A stretch of DNA of 64,000 nucleotides. Source: Ctena decussata. Its lineage: Eukaryota > Mollusca > Bivalvia > Lucinida > Lucinidae. Under the pieces are notes generated by a model. The model had not been told where the DNA came from, searched no databases, and saw only the letters and a program-made list of their open reading frames with translations. Positions 10,100-22,474 of this stretch are shown piece by piece. Where the stretch lies: assembly GCA_963989385.1 (NCBI GenBank), contig OZ022499.1, positions 77,427,903 to 77,491,902 of the forward strand, in the 5' to 3' direction. The position numbers were made by a program, and so were the translations under genes. The stretch's first letter is position 1. Every line of letters begins with the position of its first letter.

Positions 10100-13000
10100 T
10101 TAGCTCACCTGAGCCTTTAGGCTCATAGGTGAGCTTATAGTATAGCCAGGCATCCGTTGTCCGTCCGTCCGTCCGTCGTCAACATTTTCAAACATCTTCT
10201 CCTCTGAAACCACTGGGCCAATTGAAGCCATATTTCATATGGAGCCTACCTAGGTCTGGGGAACGAAAGTTTGTTCGGGGTATCATGGTCACATGACCAA
10301 GATGGCCGCCACGCCCATATATGGTAAAAACCCTTCAAAATTCTTCTTCTCCAGAACCAAATGGCCTATGACCTTGAAACTTGGTATGTAGCATCGGGCC
10401 TGTCGGCCCATTATAGTTTATACAAATCATGACCTTGCCTTGACCTTGACCTAATTTACGGCATCGCCAACTTTGGTATGTTAGGCTTTTATATGTGAAA
10501 ACGCTTAAACAGTGGATTTCTCAGAAAATATTTAAGTTTAAGGAACAATACTTGGTATACATGGTCGACTAAATGACCAGATGAAGATATATGTCACTAA
10601 AGGTCAAGGTCATTCCGTCGGACCATCCGTCTTCAAGAGTTTCAAACATCTTCTCCTCTGAAACCACTTGGCCGATTGAAGCCAAATTTCATATGGAGTC
10701 TCAGTGGGATGGGGGAACGAAAGTATATACCCGGGGTCTGGATCACATGACCAAAATGGCCGCCATGCCCATATATGGTAAAAACCCTTCAAAAATCTTC
10801 TTCTCCAGAACCAAAAGGCCTATGACCTTGAAACTTGGTATGTAGCATCGAGCATGACGGCCCATCATAGTAAGTACAAATCATGACCTTGGTTTGACCT
10901 TAACCTAATTTACGGCATGATCAACTTTGGTACGTTAGGCTTTTATATTGGAAAACGCTTAAATAGTGGATTTCTCAGAAACTATTTAAGTCTGAGGTAC
11001 AATACTTGGTATACATGGTCGACTAAATGACCAGATGAAGATATTATGTCACTAAAGGTCAAGGTCATTCCGTCGGACCATCCGTCTTCAAGATTTTCAA
11101 ACATCCTCTCCTCTGAAACCACTTGGCCAATTAAAGCCAAATTTCATATGGAGTCTCAGTGGGATGGGGGAACGAAAGTTTATACCCGGGGTCTGGGTCA
11201 CATGACCAAGATGGCTGCCATACCCATATATGGTAAAAACCCTTCAAAATTCTTCTTCTCCAGAACCAAAAGGCCTATGACCTTGAAACTTGGTATGTAG
11301 CATCGGGCATGCGGGCTCATCATAGTTTATGCAAATCATGTCCTTGCGTTGACCTTGATCAAATTTATGGCATCGTCAACTTCGGTACGTTAGGCTTTTA
11401 TATGGGAAAATGCTTAAACAGTGGATTTCTCAGAAAATATTTAAGTCTGAGGTACAAATAATGTACAATACTTGGTATACATGGTCGACTAAATGACCAG
11501 ATGAAGATATTCTGTCACTAAAGGTCAAGGTTATTCAGTCGGACCATCCGTCGTCAAGATTTTCAAACATCTTCTCCATTGAAACCACTGGGCCAATTGA
11601 AGCCAAATTTCATATGGAGTCTCAGTGGGATGGGGGAAAGAAAGTTTATACCCGGGGTCTGGATCACATGACCAAGATGGCCGCCATGCCCATATATGGT
11701 AAAAACCCTTCAAAAATCTTCTTCTCCACAACCAAAAGGCCTATGACCTTGAAACTTGGTATGTAGTATCGGGCAAGCCGGCCCATCATAGTTTGTACAA
11801 ATCATGACCTTGCGTTGACCTTGACCTAATTTACGGCATCGTCAACTTTGGTATGTTAGGCTTTTATATTGGAAAACGCTTTAACAGTGGATTTCTCAGA
11901 AAATATTTTAGTCTACGGTACAATACTTGGTATACATGGTCGACTAAATGACCAGATGAAGATATTATGTCACTAAAGGTCAAGGTCATTCTGTCGAACC
12001 ATCCGTCGTCAAGAGTTTCAAACATCTTCTCCTCTGAAACCACTGGGCCGATTGAAGCCAAATTTCATATGGAGTCTCAGTGGGATAGGGGAACGAAAGT
12101 TTATACCCGGGGTCTGGGTCACATGACCAAGATGGCCGCCATGCCCATATATGGTAAAAACCCTTCAAAAATCTTCTCCAGAACCAAAAGGCCTATGACC
12201 TTGAAACTTGGTATGTAGCATCCGGCATGCGGGCCCATCATAGTTTGTACAAATCATGACCTTGCGTTGACCTTGACCTAATTTACGGCATCGTCAACTT
12301 TGTAACGTGAGGCTTTTATATTGGAAAACGCTTAAACAATGGATTTCTCAGAAAATATTTAAGTCTAAGGTACAATACTTGGTATACATGGTCGACTAAA
12401 TGACCAAATGAAGATATTATGTCACTAAAGGTCAAGCTCATTTCGTCGGACCATCCGTCATCAAGATTTTCAAACATCTTCTCCTCTGAAACCACTGGGC
12501 CGATTGAAGCCAAATTTCATATGGAGTCTCAGTGCGATGGCGGAACGAAAGTTTATACCCGGGGTCTGGGTCACATGACTAAGATGGCCGCCATGCCCGT
12601 ATATGGTAAAAACCCTTCAAAAATCTGTTTCCCCAAGAACCGAAAGGCCTATGACCTTGAAACTTGATATGTAGCATCGGGCATGCGGGCCAATCATAGT
12701 TTATGCAAATCATGACCTTGCGTTGACCTTGACCTAATTTAAGGCATGGTCAACTTTGGTACGTTAGGCTTTTATATGGGAAAATGCTTTAACAGTGGAT
12801 TTCTCAGAAAATATTTAAGTCTAAGGTACAAATAAGGTACAATACTTGGTATACATGGTCGACTAAATGACCAGATGAAGATATTATGTCACTAAAGGTC
12901 AAGGTCATTCAGTCGGACCATCCGTCGTCAAGATTTTCAAACATCTTCTCCTCTGAAACCACTGGGCTGATTGAAGCCAAATTTCATATGGAGTCTCAGT

Positions 13001-15583
13001 GGGATAGGGGAACGAAAGTTTATACCCGGGGTCTGGGTCACATGACCAAGATGGCCGCCATGCCCATATATGGTAAAAACCTTTCAAAAATCTTCTTCTC
13101 GGGAACCAAAAGACCTATGACCTTGAAACTTGGTATGTAGCATTGGGCATGCGGGCCCAACATAGTATATACCATTGATGACCTTGTGTTGACCTTGATC
13201 AAATTTACGGCATGGTCAACTATGGTACGTTAGGCTTTTATATTGGAAAACGCTTAAACAATGGATTTCTCAGAAAATATTTAAGTCTAAGGTACAGTAC
13301 TTGGTATACATGGTCGACTAAATGACCAGATGAAGATACATGTCACTAAAGGTCAAGGTCATTCTGTCGGACCATCCGTCATCACGGTTTTCAAACATCT
13401 TCTCCTCTGAAACCACTGGGCCGACTGAAGCCAAATTTCATATGGAGTCTCAGTGGGATGGCGGAACGAAAGTTTGTACCCGGGGTCTGGGTCACATGAC
13501 CAGGATGGCTGCCATGCCCATATATGGTAAAAAACTTTCAAAAATCTTCTTGTCCAGAAAAGACCTATGACCTTGAAACTTGGTATGTAGCTTTGGGCAT
13601 GCGGGAAAACGCTTATATAGCGGATTTCTCAGAAACTATTTAAGTCTAAGATACAATATGTGGTATATATGGTCAACTAAATGACCAGAGGAAGATATTA
13701 TGTCACTGAAGGTCAAAGTCATTTTGTCGGTCTGTCCGTCATCAAGATTTTCAAACATCTTCTCCTCTGAAACCACTGGGGAGATTGAAGCCAAATTTCA
13801 TATGGTGTCTCAGTGGGATAGGGGAACTAAAGTTTATACCGGGGGGCTGGGCTACATGACGCAGATGGCCACCATGCCCATATATGGTAAAATCCCTTCA
13901 AAAATCTTCTTCTCTAGAACCAAAAGGCCTATGACCTTGAAACTTGGTATGTATACCCAGGGTCTGGGTCACATGACCAAGATGGCCGCCATGCCCATAT
14001 ATGATAAAAACCCTTCAAAAATCTTCTTCTCCAGAACCAAAAGGCCTATGACCTTGAAACTTGGTATGTGGCATGCTGGCCCATCGTAGTTTATACAAAT
14101 CATGACCATGCGTTGACCTTGAATTAATTTACGACATGGTCAACTTTGGTACGTCAGGCTTTTATATGGGAAAACGCTTATACAGTGGATTTCTCAGAAA
14201 CTATTTAAGTCTAAGGTACAATACATGGTATATATGGTCAACTAAATGACCAGATGAAGATATTATGTTGGTTGGTTGATTTGATGCTTAACGTCCACGG
14301 CAAACAACTAAGGTCATGCCGGGACGGTCAGTTAACCTAACCACACTATTCCTGGGCAGGCTTAGACCTCCTAAGCGGTTAACCAGTACTAAGTGCACAT
14401 ACTTTCGCCAGTAACTGACAACTGGCGAAAGTATGTGCACTTAGTACTGGTTAACCGCTTAGGAGGTCTAAGCCTGCCCAGGAATAGTGTGGTTAGGTTA
14501 ACTGACCGTCCCGGCATGACCTTAGTTGTTTCACTGAAGGTCAAGGTCATTTTGTCGGTCTGTCCGTCATCAAGATTTTCAAAACATCTACTCCTCTGAA
14601 ACCACTGGTCTGATTGAAGCAAAATTTCATATGGAGTCTAAGTGTGATCAGGGAATAAAAATTTATTCTCAGGGTCTTGACCAAGATGGCCGCCATGCCC
14701 GTATATGGTAAAAACCCTTCAAAATCTTATTCTCCAGAACCAAAAGGTGTATGACCTTGAAACTTGGTATGTAGCTATGGGCACTCAAGCCCATCATAGT
14801 TTATACAAATGATCATGCGTTGACCTTGACCTAATTTATGACACTGTCAACTTTGGTACATTATGTAGGCTTTTATATGGGAAAACAGTGGATTTTTCAG
14901 AAACTATTTAAGTTTAAGGTGCAATATTTGGTATATATGGTTGACTAAATGACCAGATGAAGATATTTTGTCGTTAAAGGTCAAGGTCATTCTTTGACTT
15001 TTGTACAAGGTCATTGAGATTCTGTCACCCGTCAACATTTTCAAACATCTTCTCAGAGGCCACTAAGGTCAATTGAAGCCATATTTCATATGGAGCTTCA
15101 CTGGTTTAAAGGAACCATAGTTTGTTCAGATGGTCTTGGTCACTTGACCAAGATGGCCACCATGCCCATATATGGTAAAAACTCTTCAAAAGTCTTTTTC
15201 TCAAGAACCGAAAGGCCTATAACCTTGAAACTTGGTACCGGTATGTAGCATTGGGCTTTCAGGCCATCATAGTTTATACAAATGATTACTGTATTTCATA
15301 TGGAGCTTTAATACTGGGTCAAAGGAATCAAAGTTTGTTCAGATGGTCATGGTCGTATGAACATGGTGGCCGCCACACCCATTTATGATAAAAACCCTTC
15401 AGAAATCTTTGTCTAGAAACAAAGGCCCAGTGACCTTGTGGCTTGGTATATAGAATTGGGACTCAACATTAATCCCCAAGGGAGGGGGCCCCTGCCCTGG
15501 TGCTATATACATGTATAAAAGCATGAAAATATATACCAGGACCAAGTGTCAGGTGAGCTTCAGGACCATTGGTCCTCTGGTTT
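10100..15583 (+). mobile_element. Helitron-like tandem-repeat element E2 (5.5 kb)
   Basis: Termini as in E1: TTAGCTCACCTGAGCC..GGCTCATAGGTGAGCT hairpin, then (GTCC)n, and at the 3' end CAGGTGAGCTTCAGGACCATTGGTCCT followed by CTGG-TTT. The interior is a tandem array of about eight monomers of 452-467 bp (starts near 10593, 11047, 11514, 11969, 12420, 12888, 13342; a 360-bp short unit before 13701), then increasingly diverged units to 15560. Adjacent units are very similar by eye; those near the 3' end are most diverged. No transposase. Short frames starting MSLKVKVI in each unit are period artefacts, not genes. Confidence 0.8.
14268..14535. mobile_element. Head-to-head pair of SINE S1 tail fragments inside E2
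   Basis: From 14268 a reversed SINE tail (GTTGATTTGATGCTTAACGTCC..) runs to about 14410, then the same tail in forward orientation (GGCGAAAGTATGTGCAC..CCTTAGTTGTTT) runs to about 14531, making a palindrome of roughly 260 bp. tRNA heads are missing from both halves. The E2 monomer resumes at CACTGAAGGTCAAGGTCAT, so the structure interrupts one monomer after ATATTATGT. Confidence 0.8.
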
Positions 15584-15914
15584 GTATGTTATTGTTTACA
15601 GTCATGTAAATGTTTGATTTGATATAAATAAATTAAAAGTCAAACAGAAAGTTGACCCCTGGAACTGTACATCTTTTCCTATTAATTTTTATATTCTAAA
15701 ATGTTGTTATTAGCTGGTTTTCGAGCTTGCTAAGTGTCATAATAGGCAATATTAAGTATTTTCAATATGGGCACTGAAGGTGGCAAAGTCCAACTGGAGG
15801 CAAGATTAGTTCTAAACTTCTTTGCACAGATTCCTTCATAATCACCCTCTCATTGTTCTGATATGACCAAAATACTGTTGAAAAGGAAGTAAAACCACCA
15901 AGCCATTCATCTAT
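15584..15914. other. Non-coding spacer
   Basis: AT-rich, no repeat family or gene recognised. Confidence 0.5.
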
Positions 15915-16070
15915 TTTTGAATGGGTACACTTTCAAGGGAAGCAACTACACCATATCTGTTTTGCCTCCCTTCTCAGTAGATGTAAACTCTTAAAAGGAA
16001 AGAATTTTCTCCTTTAGAATTTTATTGTCCCAGGAAGCAAACAAGAAGTCACAAAGATGGCTCCTCTTTG
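15915..16070. mobile_element. MITE family W, copy 3
   Basis: TTTCAAGGGAAGCAACTAC, GATGTAAACTCTTAAAAGG, AGAATTTTCTCC and AAGCAAACAAGAAGTCAC follow the order seen in other W copies. Confidence 0.55.
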
Positions 16071-16239
16071 TAAATCTGGGGGAAAAACTTGGAGGTGTAC
16101 TTATTCACCTCAAGAGCTGGCTGACCTGGCCTCAGGGTTATAAAATATTTTTATGCTCACCTCAGCTGAGCATGAAGTTCTACCTGCCAATAAATAACAA
16201 ATTACTGATAAGTACAGTTGTTTTATTGTTCATTCTAGC

Positions 16240-16325
16240 TGAGTATGAAATTTTCTCTGCTTATGAATATAAAAATGCCAACATTGGCATTTTCATTTTT
16301 ATCAGCAGAGAAAATTTTATGCTCA
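16240..16325. repeat. Short palindrome
   Basis: GAAATTTTCTCTGC..AAAAATGCCA and its complement around ACAT, flanked by GCTCAGCTGAGCATGAA motifs at 16165 and 16320. Probably the hairpin of a small foldback element. Confidence 0.6.
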
Positions 16326-16330
16326 GCTGA

Positions 16331-19300
16331 GCATGAAATTTTTATCCCCGGACCAAAAGGTTCGCGGGATATAGCTATGAGCCTGGCGTTCGTCCGTCTG
16401 TCCATCCATACTAATACGTAAACATTTTCTTGTCAACTCTATATCTTGAATACCCTTTGAAATATTTTCATGATACTACACAGTTATGTAGAACAGGTCA
16501 TAACGATGTGTAGCGTACAAGAATGGTAACTCTTGATATTGTACTTTTTGAGTTATTTCCCCTTTGGTGAGTTTTTTTTGCAGATTCGTGTCCACTCTGT
16601 AACTTGAATACCCTTTTGAATATTTATATGATACTTCACAGATATGTAAACTAGATCATGACGATGTGTTGCAGACAAGAAAGACAACTCTTGCTTTCTT
16701 ACTTTTTGAGTTATTTCCCCTTGATTGTTTTAGGTGTGATTTTTTGGCAGATTCGTGTCCGCTCTATAACTTGAATACCTTTATGAATATTTTCATGATA
16801 CTTCACAGATATGTAGAACAGGCCATGATGATGTGTCGCGAACAAGAGTGACAATTCTTGCTTTCTTACTTTTTAGCTCACCTGAGCCAGCGGCTCCGGG
16901 GGAGCTTATAGGATGGTAAGGCTCCGGCGTCCGTCCGTCCGTCCGTCTGTCAGTCCACAATTTCAAACAACTTCTCCTCTGAAACCGCTGGGCCAATTGT
17001 AACCAAATTTCATATGTTGCCTCTAGGGGACTTAGGAACGAAAAGTTGTTCAAACGGTCCTGGTCACATGACCAACATGGCCGCCATGCCCATATATGGT
17101 AAAAACCTAAAAAAATCTTCTTCTCCAGAACCAATTGGCCGATGGCCTTGAAACTTGGTATGTAGCATCGGGTATGCGAGTACTACCAAGATTGTTCAAA
17201 TTATGACCTTGGGTTGACCTTGACCTTTTTTACGGTAAGGTCAAATTTGCATTCTGTAGCTTTTATATGGGAAAATGCTAGAACATAAGATTTCTTGGAA
17301 ACTGTTGAAGATTTAGACCTGAAAATTGGTATATACAGTCATCTGAATGAGTACATGAAAATTTATGCGTACAAGAGGTCAAGGTCATTCTTTGACCTTA
17401 GACCTTGGTCTCTCATATTTTGACAATTTCACACATCTGCTCAAAAGCCACTGGGCCAATTGTAACCAAATTTCATACAGAGCCTCTAGGGGGCAGAGGA
17501 ACAAAAATTTGTTCAAACGGATGGGGTCACATGACCAACATGGCCGCCATGCCCATATATGGTAAAAACCTAGAAAAATCTTCTTCTCCAGAACCAATTG
17601 GCCGATGCCTTGAAACTTGGTATGTAGCATCGGGTACGCGAGTACTACCAAGATTGTTCAAATTATGACCTTGGGTTGACCTTGACCTTTTTTACGGTAA
17701 GGTCAAATTTGCTTTCTCTAGCCTTTATATGGGAAAATGCCAGAACATAAGATTTCTTGGAAACTGTAGAAGATTTTGACCTGAAAATTGGTATATACAG
17801 TCACCTTAATGAATACATGAAAATTAATGCATACAAGAGGTCAAGGTCATTGTTTGACCTTTGACCCTGGTCTCTCATATTTTGACAATTTCACACATCT
17901 GCTCAAAAGCCACATTGCCAATTGTAACCAAATTTCATATGGGGCCTCAAGGGGCTGAGGGAATGAAAATTTGTTCAAAGGGTCCAAGTCACATGATCAA
18001 CATGGCTACCACGCCCATATATGGTAAAAACCTAGAAAAATCTTCTTCTCCAGAACCAATAAGCTGATGGCCTTGAAACTTGGTATGTAGCATCAGGTAC
18101 CCCAAGTTCTACCAAGATTGTTCAAATTATGACCTTGGGTTGACCTTGACCTTTTTTTACGGTAAGGTCAAATTTGCTTTTTGTAGCTTTTATATGGGAA
18201 AATGCTAGAACATAAGATTTCTTGGAAACTGTCGAAGATTTAGACCTGAAAATTGGTATATACAGTCATCTTAATGAGTACATGAAAATTTATGTACAAG
18301 AGGTCAAGGTCATTCTTTGACCTTAGACCCTAGTCTCTCATATTGTGACAATTTCACACATCTGCTCAAAAGCCACTTGGCCAATTGTAACCAAATTTCA
18401 TACAGAGTCTCTAGGGGCTGAGGGAACGAAAAATTTGTTCAAACAGTCTTGGTCACATGACCAACATGGCCGCCATGCCCATATATGGCAAAAACCTTTA
18501 CAAATCTCCTTCTCAAGAACCAAGTGATCGATGGCTTTGAAACTTGGTATATAGCATCAGGTACTTTGGTACTATCAATATTGTTTAAATGATGACCTTG
18601 GGCTGACCTTGAGCTTTTTTAAGGCAAGGTGAAGTATGGGAAAATGGTAGAACATAAGAGTTCATGGCAAGTTTAGAAGATTTTGGCATAAAAATTGGTA
18701 TAAACAGTCGTCTTAGGTAGTACATGGAAGATTTGCGGGCACAAGAGGTCAAGGTCATCCTTTGACCTCTGACCCATGTCTCTCATATTTTGACAATTTA
18801 AGACGCCTCCTCAAAAGCCACAGGGCTAATTGTAACCAAATTTCATACACAGCCTCCAGGGGCTGATGGAACAAAAATTTATCAAGCAGTCTAGGTCACA
18901 TGACCTACATGGCCACCATACTCAGGTGAGCGGTTCAGGGCCTCATGGCCCTCTTGTTTAGATATTTCCCCTTGATCGTCTTAGGTGTGATTTCGTGTCC
19001 ACTCTATAACTTGAATACCTTTTAGAATATTTTCATGATACTTCACAGGTATATAGAACAGGTCATGTCGATGTGTCGCGAACAAGAATGACAACTCTTG
19101 CTTTCTTCCTTTTTGAGTTATATCCCCTTAATCATTTTAGGTGTGGTTTCTTGTCCGCTCTATAACTCGTATACCTTTTGAAATATTATCATGATACTTC
19201 ACAGATATGTAGAACAGGTCATGATGATGTGTCGCGAAACAAGAATGACAACTCTTGCTTTCTTATTTTTTGAGTTATTTCCTCTTGATGGTTTTAGGTA

Positions 19301-19640
19301 TAATTTCGTGTCCGCTCTAAAACTTGAATACCTTTTGAAATACATGACTATGTAGAACAGGTCATGAGGATGTGTCACAAACAAGAATGACAACTCTTGC
19401 TTTCTTGTTTTTTTTGTTATTTCCCTTTGTTGATTTTAGATGTCCGCTCCATAGCTTGAATACCTTTTGAAATATTTTCATGATACTTCACAGATATGAA
19501 GAACAGATCATGACGATTTGTCTCGTACATGAATGACAACTCTTGCATTCATACTTTGTGAGTTATTTCCCTTTGGTATTTTGAGCTGCTGTTTGAGTCT
19601 CTGCTCCATATCTGTATAACCCTGGCCTGCTCCTGGCCTG
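16331..19640 (+). mobile_element. Tandem-repeat element D1, split by E3
   Basis: The 5' end TATCCCCGGACCAAAAGG..CGCGGGATA can fold as a hairpin and is followed by CGTCCGTCTGTCC, the same layout as E and C elements but with unrelated sequence. Units of about 156 bp follow (CTCTATAACTTGAATACC, TTTTCATGATACTTCACAG, GTAGAACAGGTCATGA, CAAGAATGACAACTCTTGC, GAGTTATTTCCCCTT). E3 occupies 16872-18957 and the unit resumes at 18960 with AGATATTTCCCCTTG. The 3' end is not clear; it fades near 19600. Confidence 0.65.
16872..18957 (+). mobile_element. Helitron-like tandem-repeat element E3, inserted in D1
   Basis: Ends as E1/E2: TTAGCTCACCTGAGCC, (GTCC)n, final CAGGTGAGC..GGGCCTCATGGCCCT hairpin and CTTG-TTT. 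The interior has about four units of 460 bp (CACATGACCAACATGGCCGC, GTATGTAGCATCGGGTA, GACCTTGGGTTGACCTTGAC). The units are diverged relatives of the E2 monomer (both contain CATGCCCATATATGGTAAAA), so E2 and E3 arrays share ancestry. Confidence 0.75.
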
Positions 19641-19664
19641 CTTCACTAACTCTCTCTGACACAT

Positions 19665-19710
19665 CCCCCCCCCCCACCACCACCACCACCACCACCACCA
19701 CCACCAAATT
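19665..19710. repeat. Poly(C) and (ACC)n microsatellite
   Basis: A run of C followed by about ten CCA/ACC units directly before E4. Confidence 0.95.
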
Positions 19711-21825
19711 TTTAGCTCACCTGAGCCGAAGGCTCAGAGGTGAGCTTATAGGATGGGAGTCGAGCCGTCGTCCGTCCGTGCGTCGGTCCGTGCGTGCGTC
19801 AACACTTTCAAACATGAATATCTCAGAGACCAGTGGGCCGATCGCAATCAAATTTTATCTGAAGCATCATTTGGGTGGGGGAAAGGCTGCAATTGGTTTT
19901 GGTGCCGATCAGCTGAGAACTCTGGTTTCCATGGCAACAGATAGCCCCCATAGGGTTATAATGGGGAAAATGGCGTCATCACGTTTTCTCGACTGTTTTT
20001 GATTAGATCCTTATCATACTTGCAGGTAATGATGACATACACAAGAGCTTGCATAAGTTCGAAATTTGGCCAGATTCAAGCACAGACTACGGAGTTAGCT
20101 GCCCTTGAGCGTTTGAAAAAAATCCCATAGGGTTATAATGGGGAAAATGGCGTCATCACGTTTTCTCGACTGTTTTTGATTAGATCCTTATCATACTTGC
20201 ATGTAATGATGACATACACAAGAGCTTGGATGAGTTCGAAATTTGGCCGGATTCGAGCACAGACTATGGAGTTAGCTGCCCTTGAGCGTTTGAAAAAAAT
20301 CCCATAGTGTTAAAATGGAGAAAACGTCATCACATATTTTTAGAAAAACTTTGTCATCGCTCTATTGCCTACATTTCTCAACGGATTTTAAACAACTTCA
20401 CACAAATGTAGGGCATGACAATATCTCGAGCAAGTTCGACTTTCAGGATGCTGCGCCCAAGGTCAAGGTCACTGTGGCTATTTTTAGAAAAACTTTGTCA
20501 GCGCCCTAGCACCTACATTTCTCAGCAGATTTTAAAATAACTTCACACAAATGTAGGGCATGACAATATCTTGAGCAAGTTTGACTTTCAGGGTGCTGCA
20601 CCCAAGGTCAAGGTCACTGTGGCTATTTTTAGAAAAACTTGGTCATCGCTCTAGCGCCTACATTTCTCAACGGGTTTTAAATCAACTTCACACAAATGTA
20701 GGGCATGACAATATCTCAAACAAGTTTGACTTCCAGGGTGCTGTGCCCAAGGTCAAGGTCACTGTGGCTATTTTTAGAAAAACGTGGTCATCGCTCTAGC
20801 ACCTACATTTCTCAATGGATTTTAAAATAAATTCACACAAATGTAGGGCATGACAATATCTTGAGCAAGTTTGACTTTCAGGGTGCTGTGCCCAAGGTCA
20901 AGGTCACTGTGGCTATTTTTAGAAAAACTTTGTCATCGCCCTAGCACCTTCATTTCTCCATGGATTTTAAATCAACTTCACACAATGTAGGGCATGACAA
21001 TATCTCAAGCAAGTTTGACTTTCAGGATGCTGTGCCCAAGGTCAAGGTCACTGTGGCTATGTTTAGAAAAACTTTGTCATCGCTCTAGCACCTACATTTC
21101 TCAACGGATTTTAAAATAAATTCACACAAATGTAGGGCATGACAATATCTCGAGCAAGTTTGACTTTCAGGGTGCTGCAGTCAAGGTTTTTGGTTAGATC
21201 CTTATCATACTTGCAGGTAATGATGACATACATAAGAGCTTGGATGAGTTCGAAATTTGGCCAGATTCGAGCACAGACTACAGAGTTAGCTGCCCTTGAG
21301 CGTTTGAAAAAAATCCCATAGTCTAATAATGGAGAAAACAACGTCATCACATGTTCATTTTTCATCGGAGCCTTTTCATACTTGCAGGTAATGAAGATAT
21401 GCATAAAAGCTTGGATTAGTAAGCATTTCGGCTAGATCCCACCACTGACTATGGAGTACCTGCCCTGAGCATCCAAAAAATCAATGTCGCCACTTTTTCT
21501 TGGTTTCTAGTGATCCGATCCTTTTCAAACTTGCAGGTAATGAGGAAATGCATAATATCTTAAACAAGTTCAAATTTTGGCCAGATCAGGCCAACCACAA
21601 CGAAGTTAGCTGCCCTTGACAGCTCTGTCTATTGTGCTCTTGATCGGATACTTTTTAAACTTGCATATATTAAATGAGGGCATACATAATGTTTTGGATG
21701 AGTTTAATTTTCAGCCTGATTGGACCACTGACTGTGGAGTTAGCTGCCCTTCAGCATCTTAAATATCCCTATAGGTTTACAATGTCTCTCAGGTGAGCAA
21801 TTGTTGCCCTTTGGGCTACTTGTTT
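19711..21825 (+). mobile_element. Helitron-like tandem-repeat element E4
   Basis: 5' hairpin TTAGCTCACCTGAGCC..GGCTCAGAGGTGAGCT, then GTCCGTGCGTC repeats, and a 3' end with CAGGTGAGCA..GCCCTTTGGGC hairpin and ACTTG-TTTT. There are two nested interior repeats: ~205-bp units around CTTATCATACTTGCAGGTAATGATG (19990-20310, resuming 21190), and between them a regular 145-bp array (about 20330-21180) whose CCCAAGGTCAAGGTCACTG phrase falls at 20463, 20608, 20753, 20898 and 21042. Confidence 0.75.
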
Positions 21826-21965
21826 TTTATTATTTTTCTCCAGATTTGGATTCTTTGTCCAAATTCACTTACTAGAGAGCTCAAAATTAGGTTTGTAGGG
21901 CTTGTAGTTTAGAAGTTATTCACACATTTTGAAAGTTTAATGTATCATATGCTCTATATATTTAT

Positions 21966-22466
21966 TAGGGGTGTAACGATACATTGATATATCGATGCAT
22001 TAACGATACATCGATATATCGATGCATCATGATAGTGGTTGCCTTGATAGTGCTATTGTGATAGTGTTTTCAACTATCGATAACTATCGCCGATAGTGCT
22101 TTAAACTATCGATAGTTTTAATAGTTTTTATTCATGTAGATTTTCACTTTGTGGACTGGACTTAGACACTTGTTTTCCAAACAAATGTCATTTAGGAACC
22201 TGAAAGGTGTCTGCTTTGCATCAAAAAACTTTTGTTAAGATGATGGTAAAGCTTACACTCATCGTGGACAGCACTGGTGTGTAATTTAGAGATGATGGAC
22301 TTACTTAAATCATCTGAATTCTTAAGAAATTGCTACATTCAGAGACAGTGATAGTATCGTGATGCATCGTGATGTAAGACCCTCAATAGTAATAGTATCG
22401 TGATAGGGGTTTCTCCGATAGTGATAGTATGGTGATAGTAAAAATTTGGGACGATAGTCAGCCCTA
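21966..22466. mobile_element. hAT-type MITE with perfect 8-bp target duplication
   Basis: Begins TAGGGGTGTAACGATACA and ends GACGATAGTCAGCCCTA; the flanking ATATTTAT is repeated exactly at 21958-21965 and 22467-22474. TAGGG-type ends with 8-bp duplications define hAT elements. The interior is rich in ATCGATAGT-like inverted motifs; no transposase frame. The intact duplication implies a fairly recent insertion. Confidence 0.88.
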
Positions 22467-22474
22467 ATATTTAT

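Noticed and set aside
10591..14089. A tandem gene family coding MSLKVKVI-type peptides of 76-129 residues
   Set aside because: The frames recur because the DNA monomer recurs; the opposite strand gives equally regular frames, there are no splice or start contexts, and lengths vary with single-base changes.
5400..21050. A CRISPR array
   Set aside because: The repeats are long, diverged, without unique spacers, and the DNA is clearly animal.
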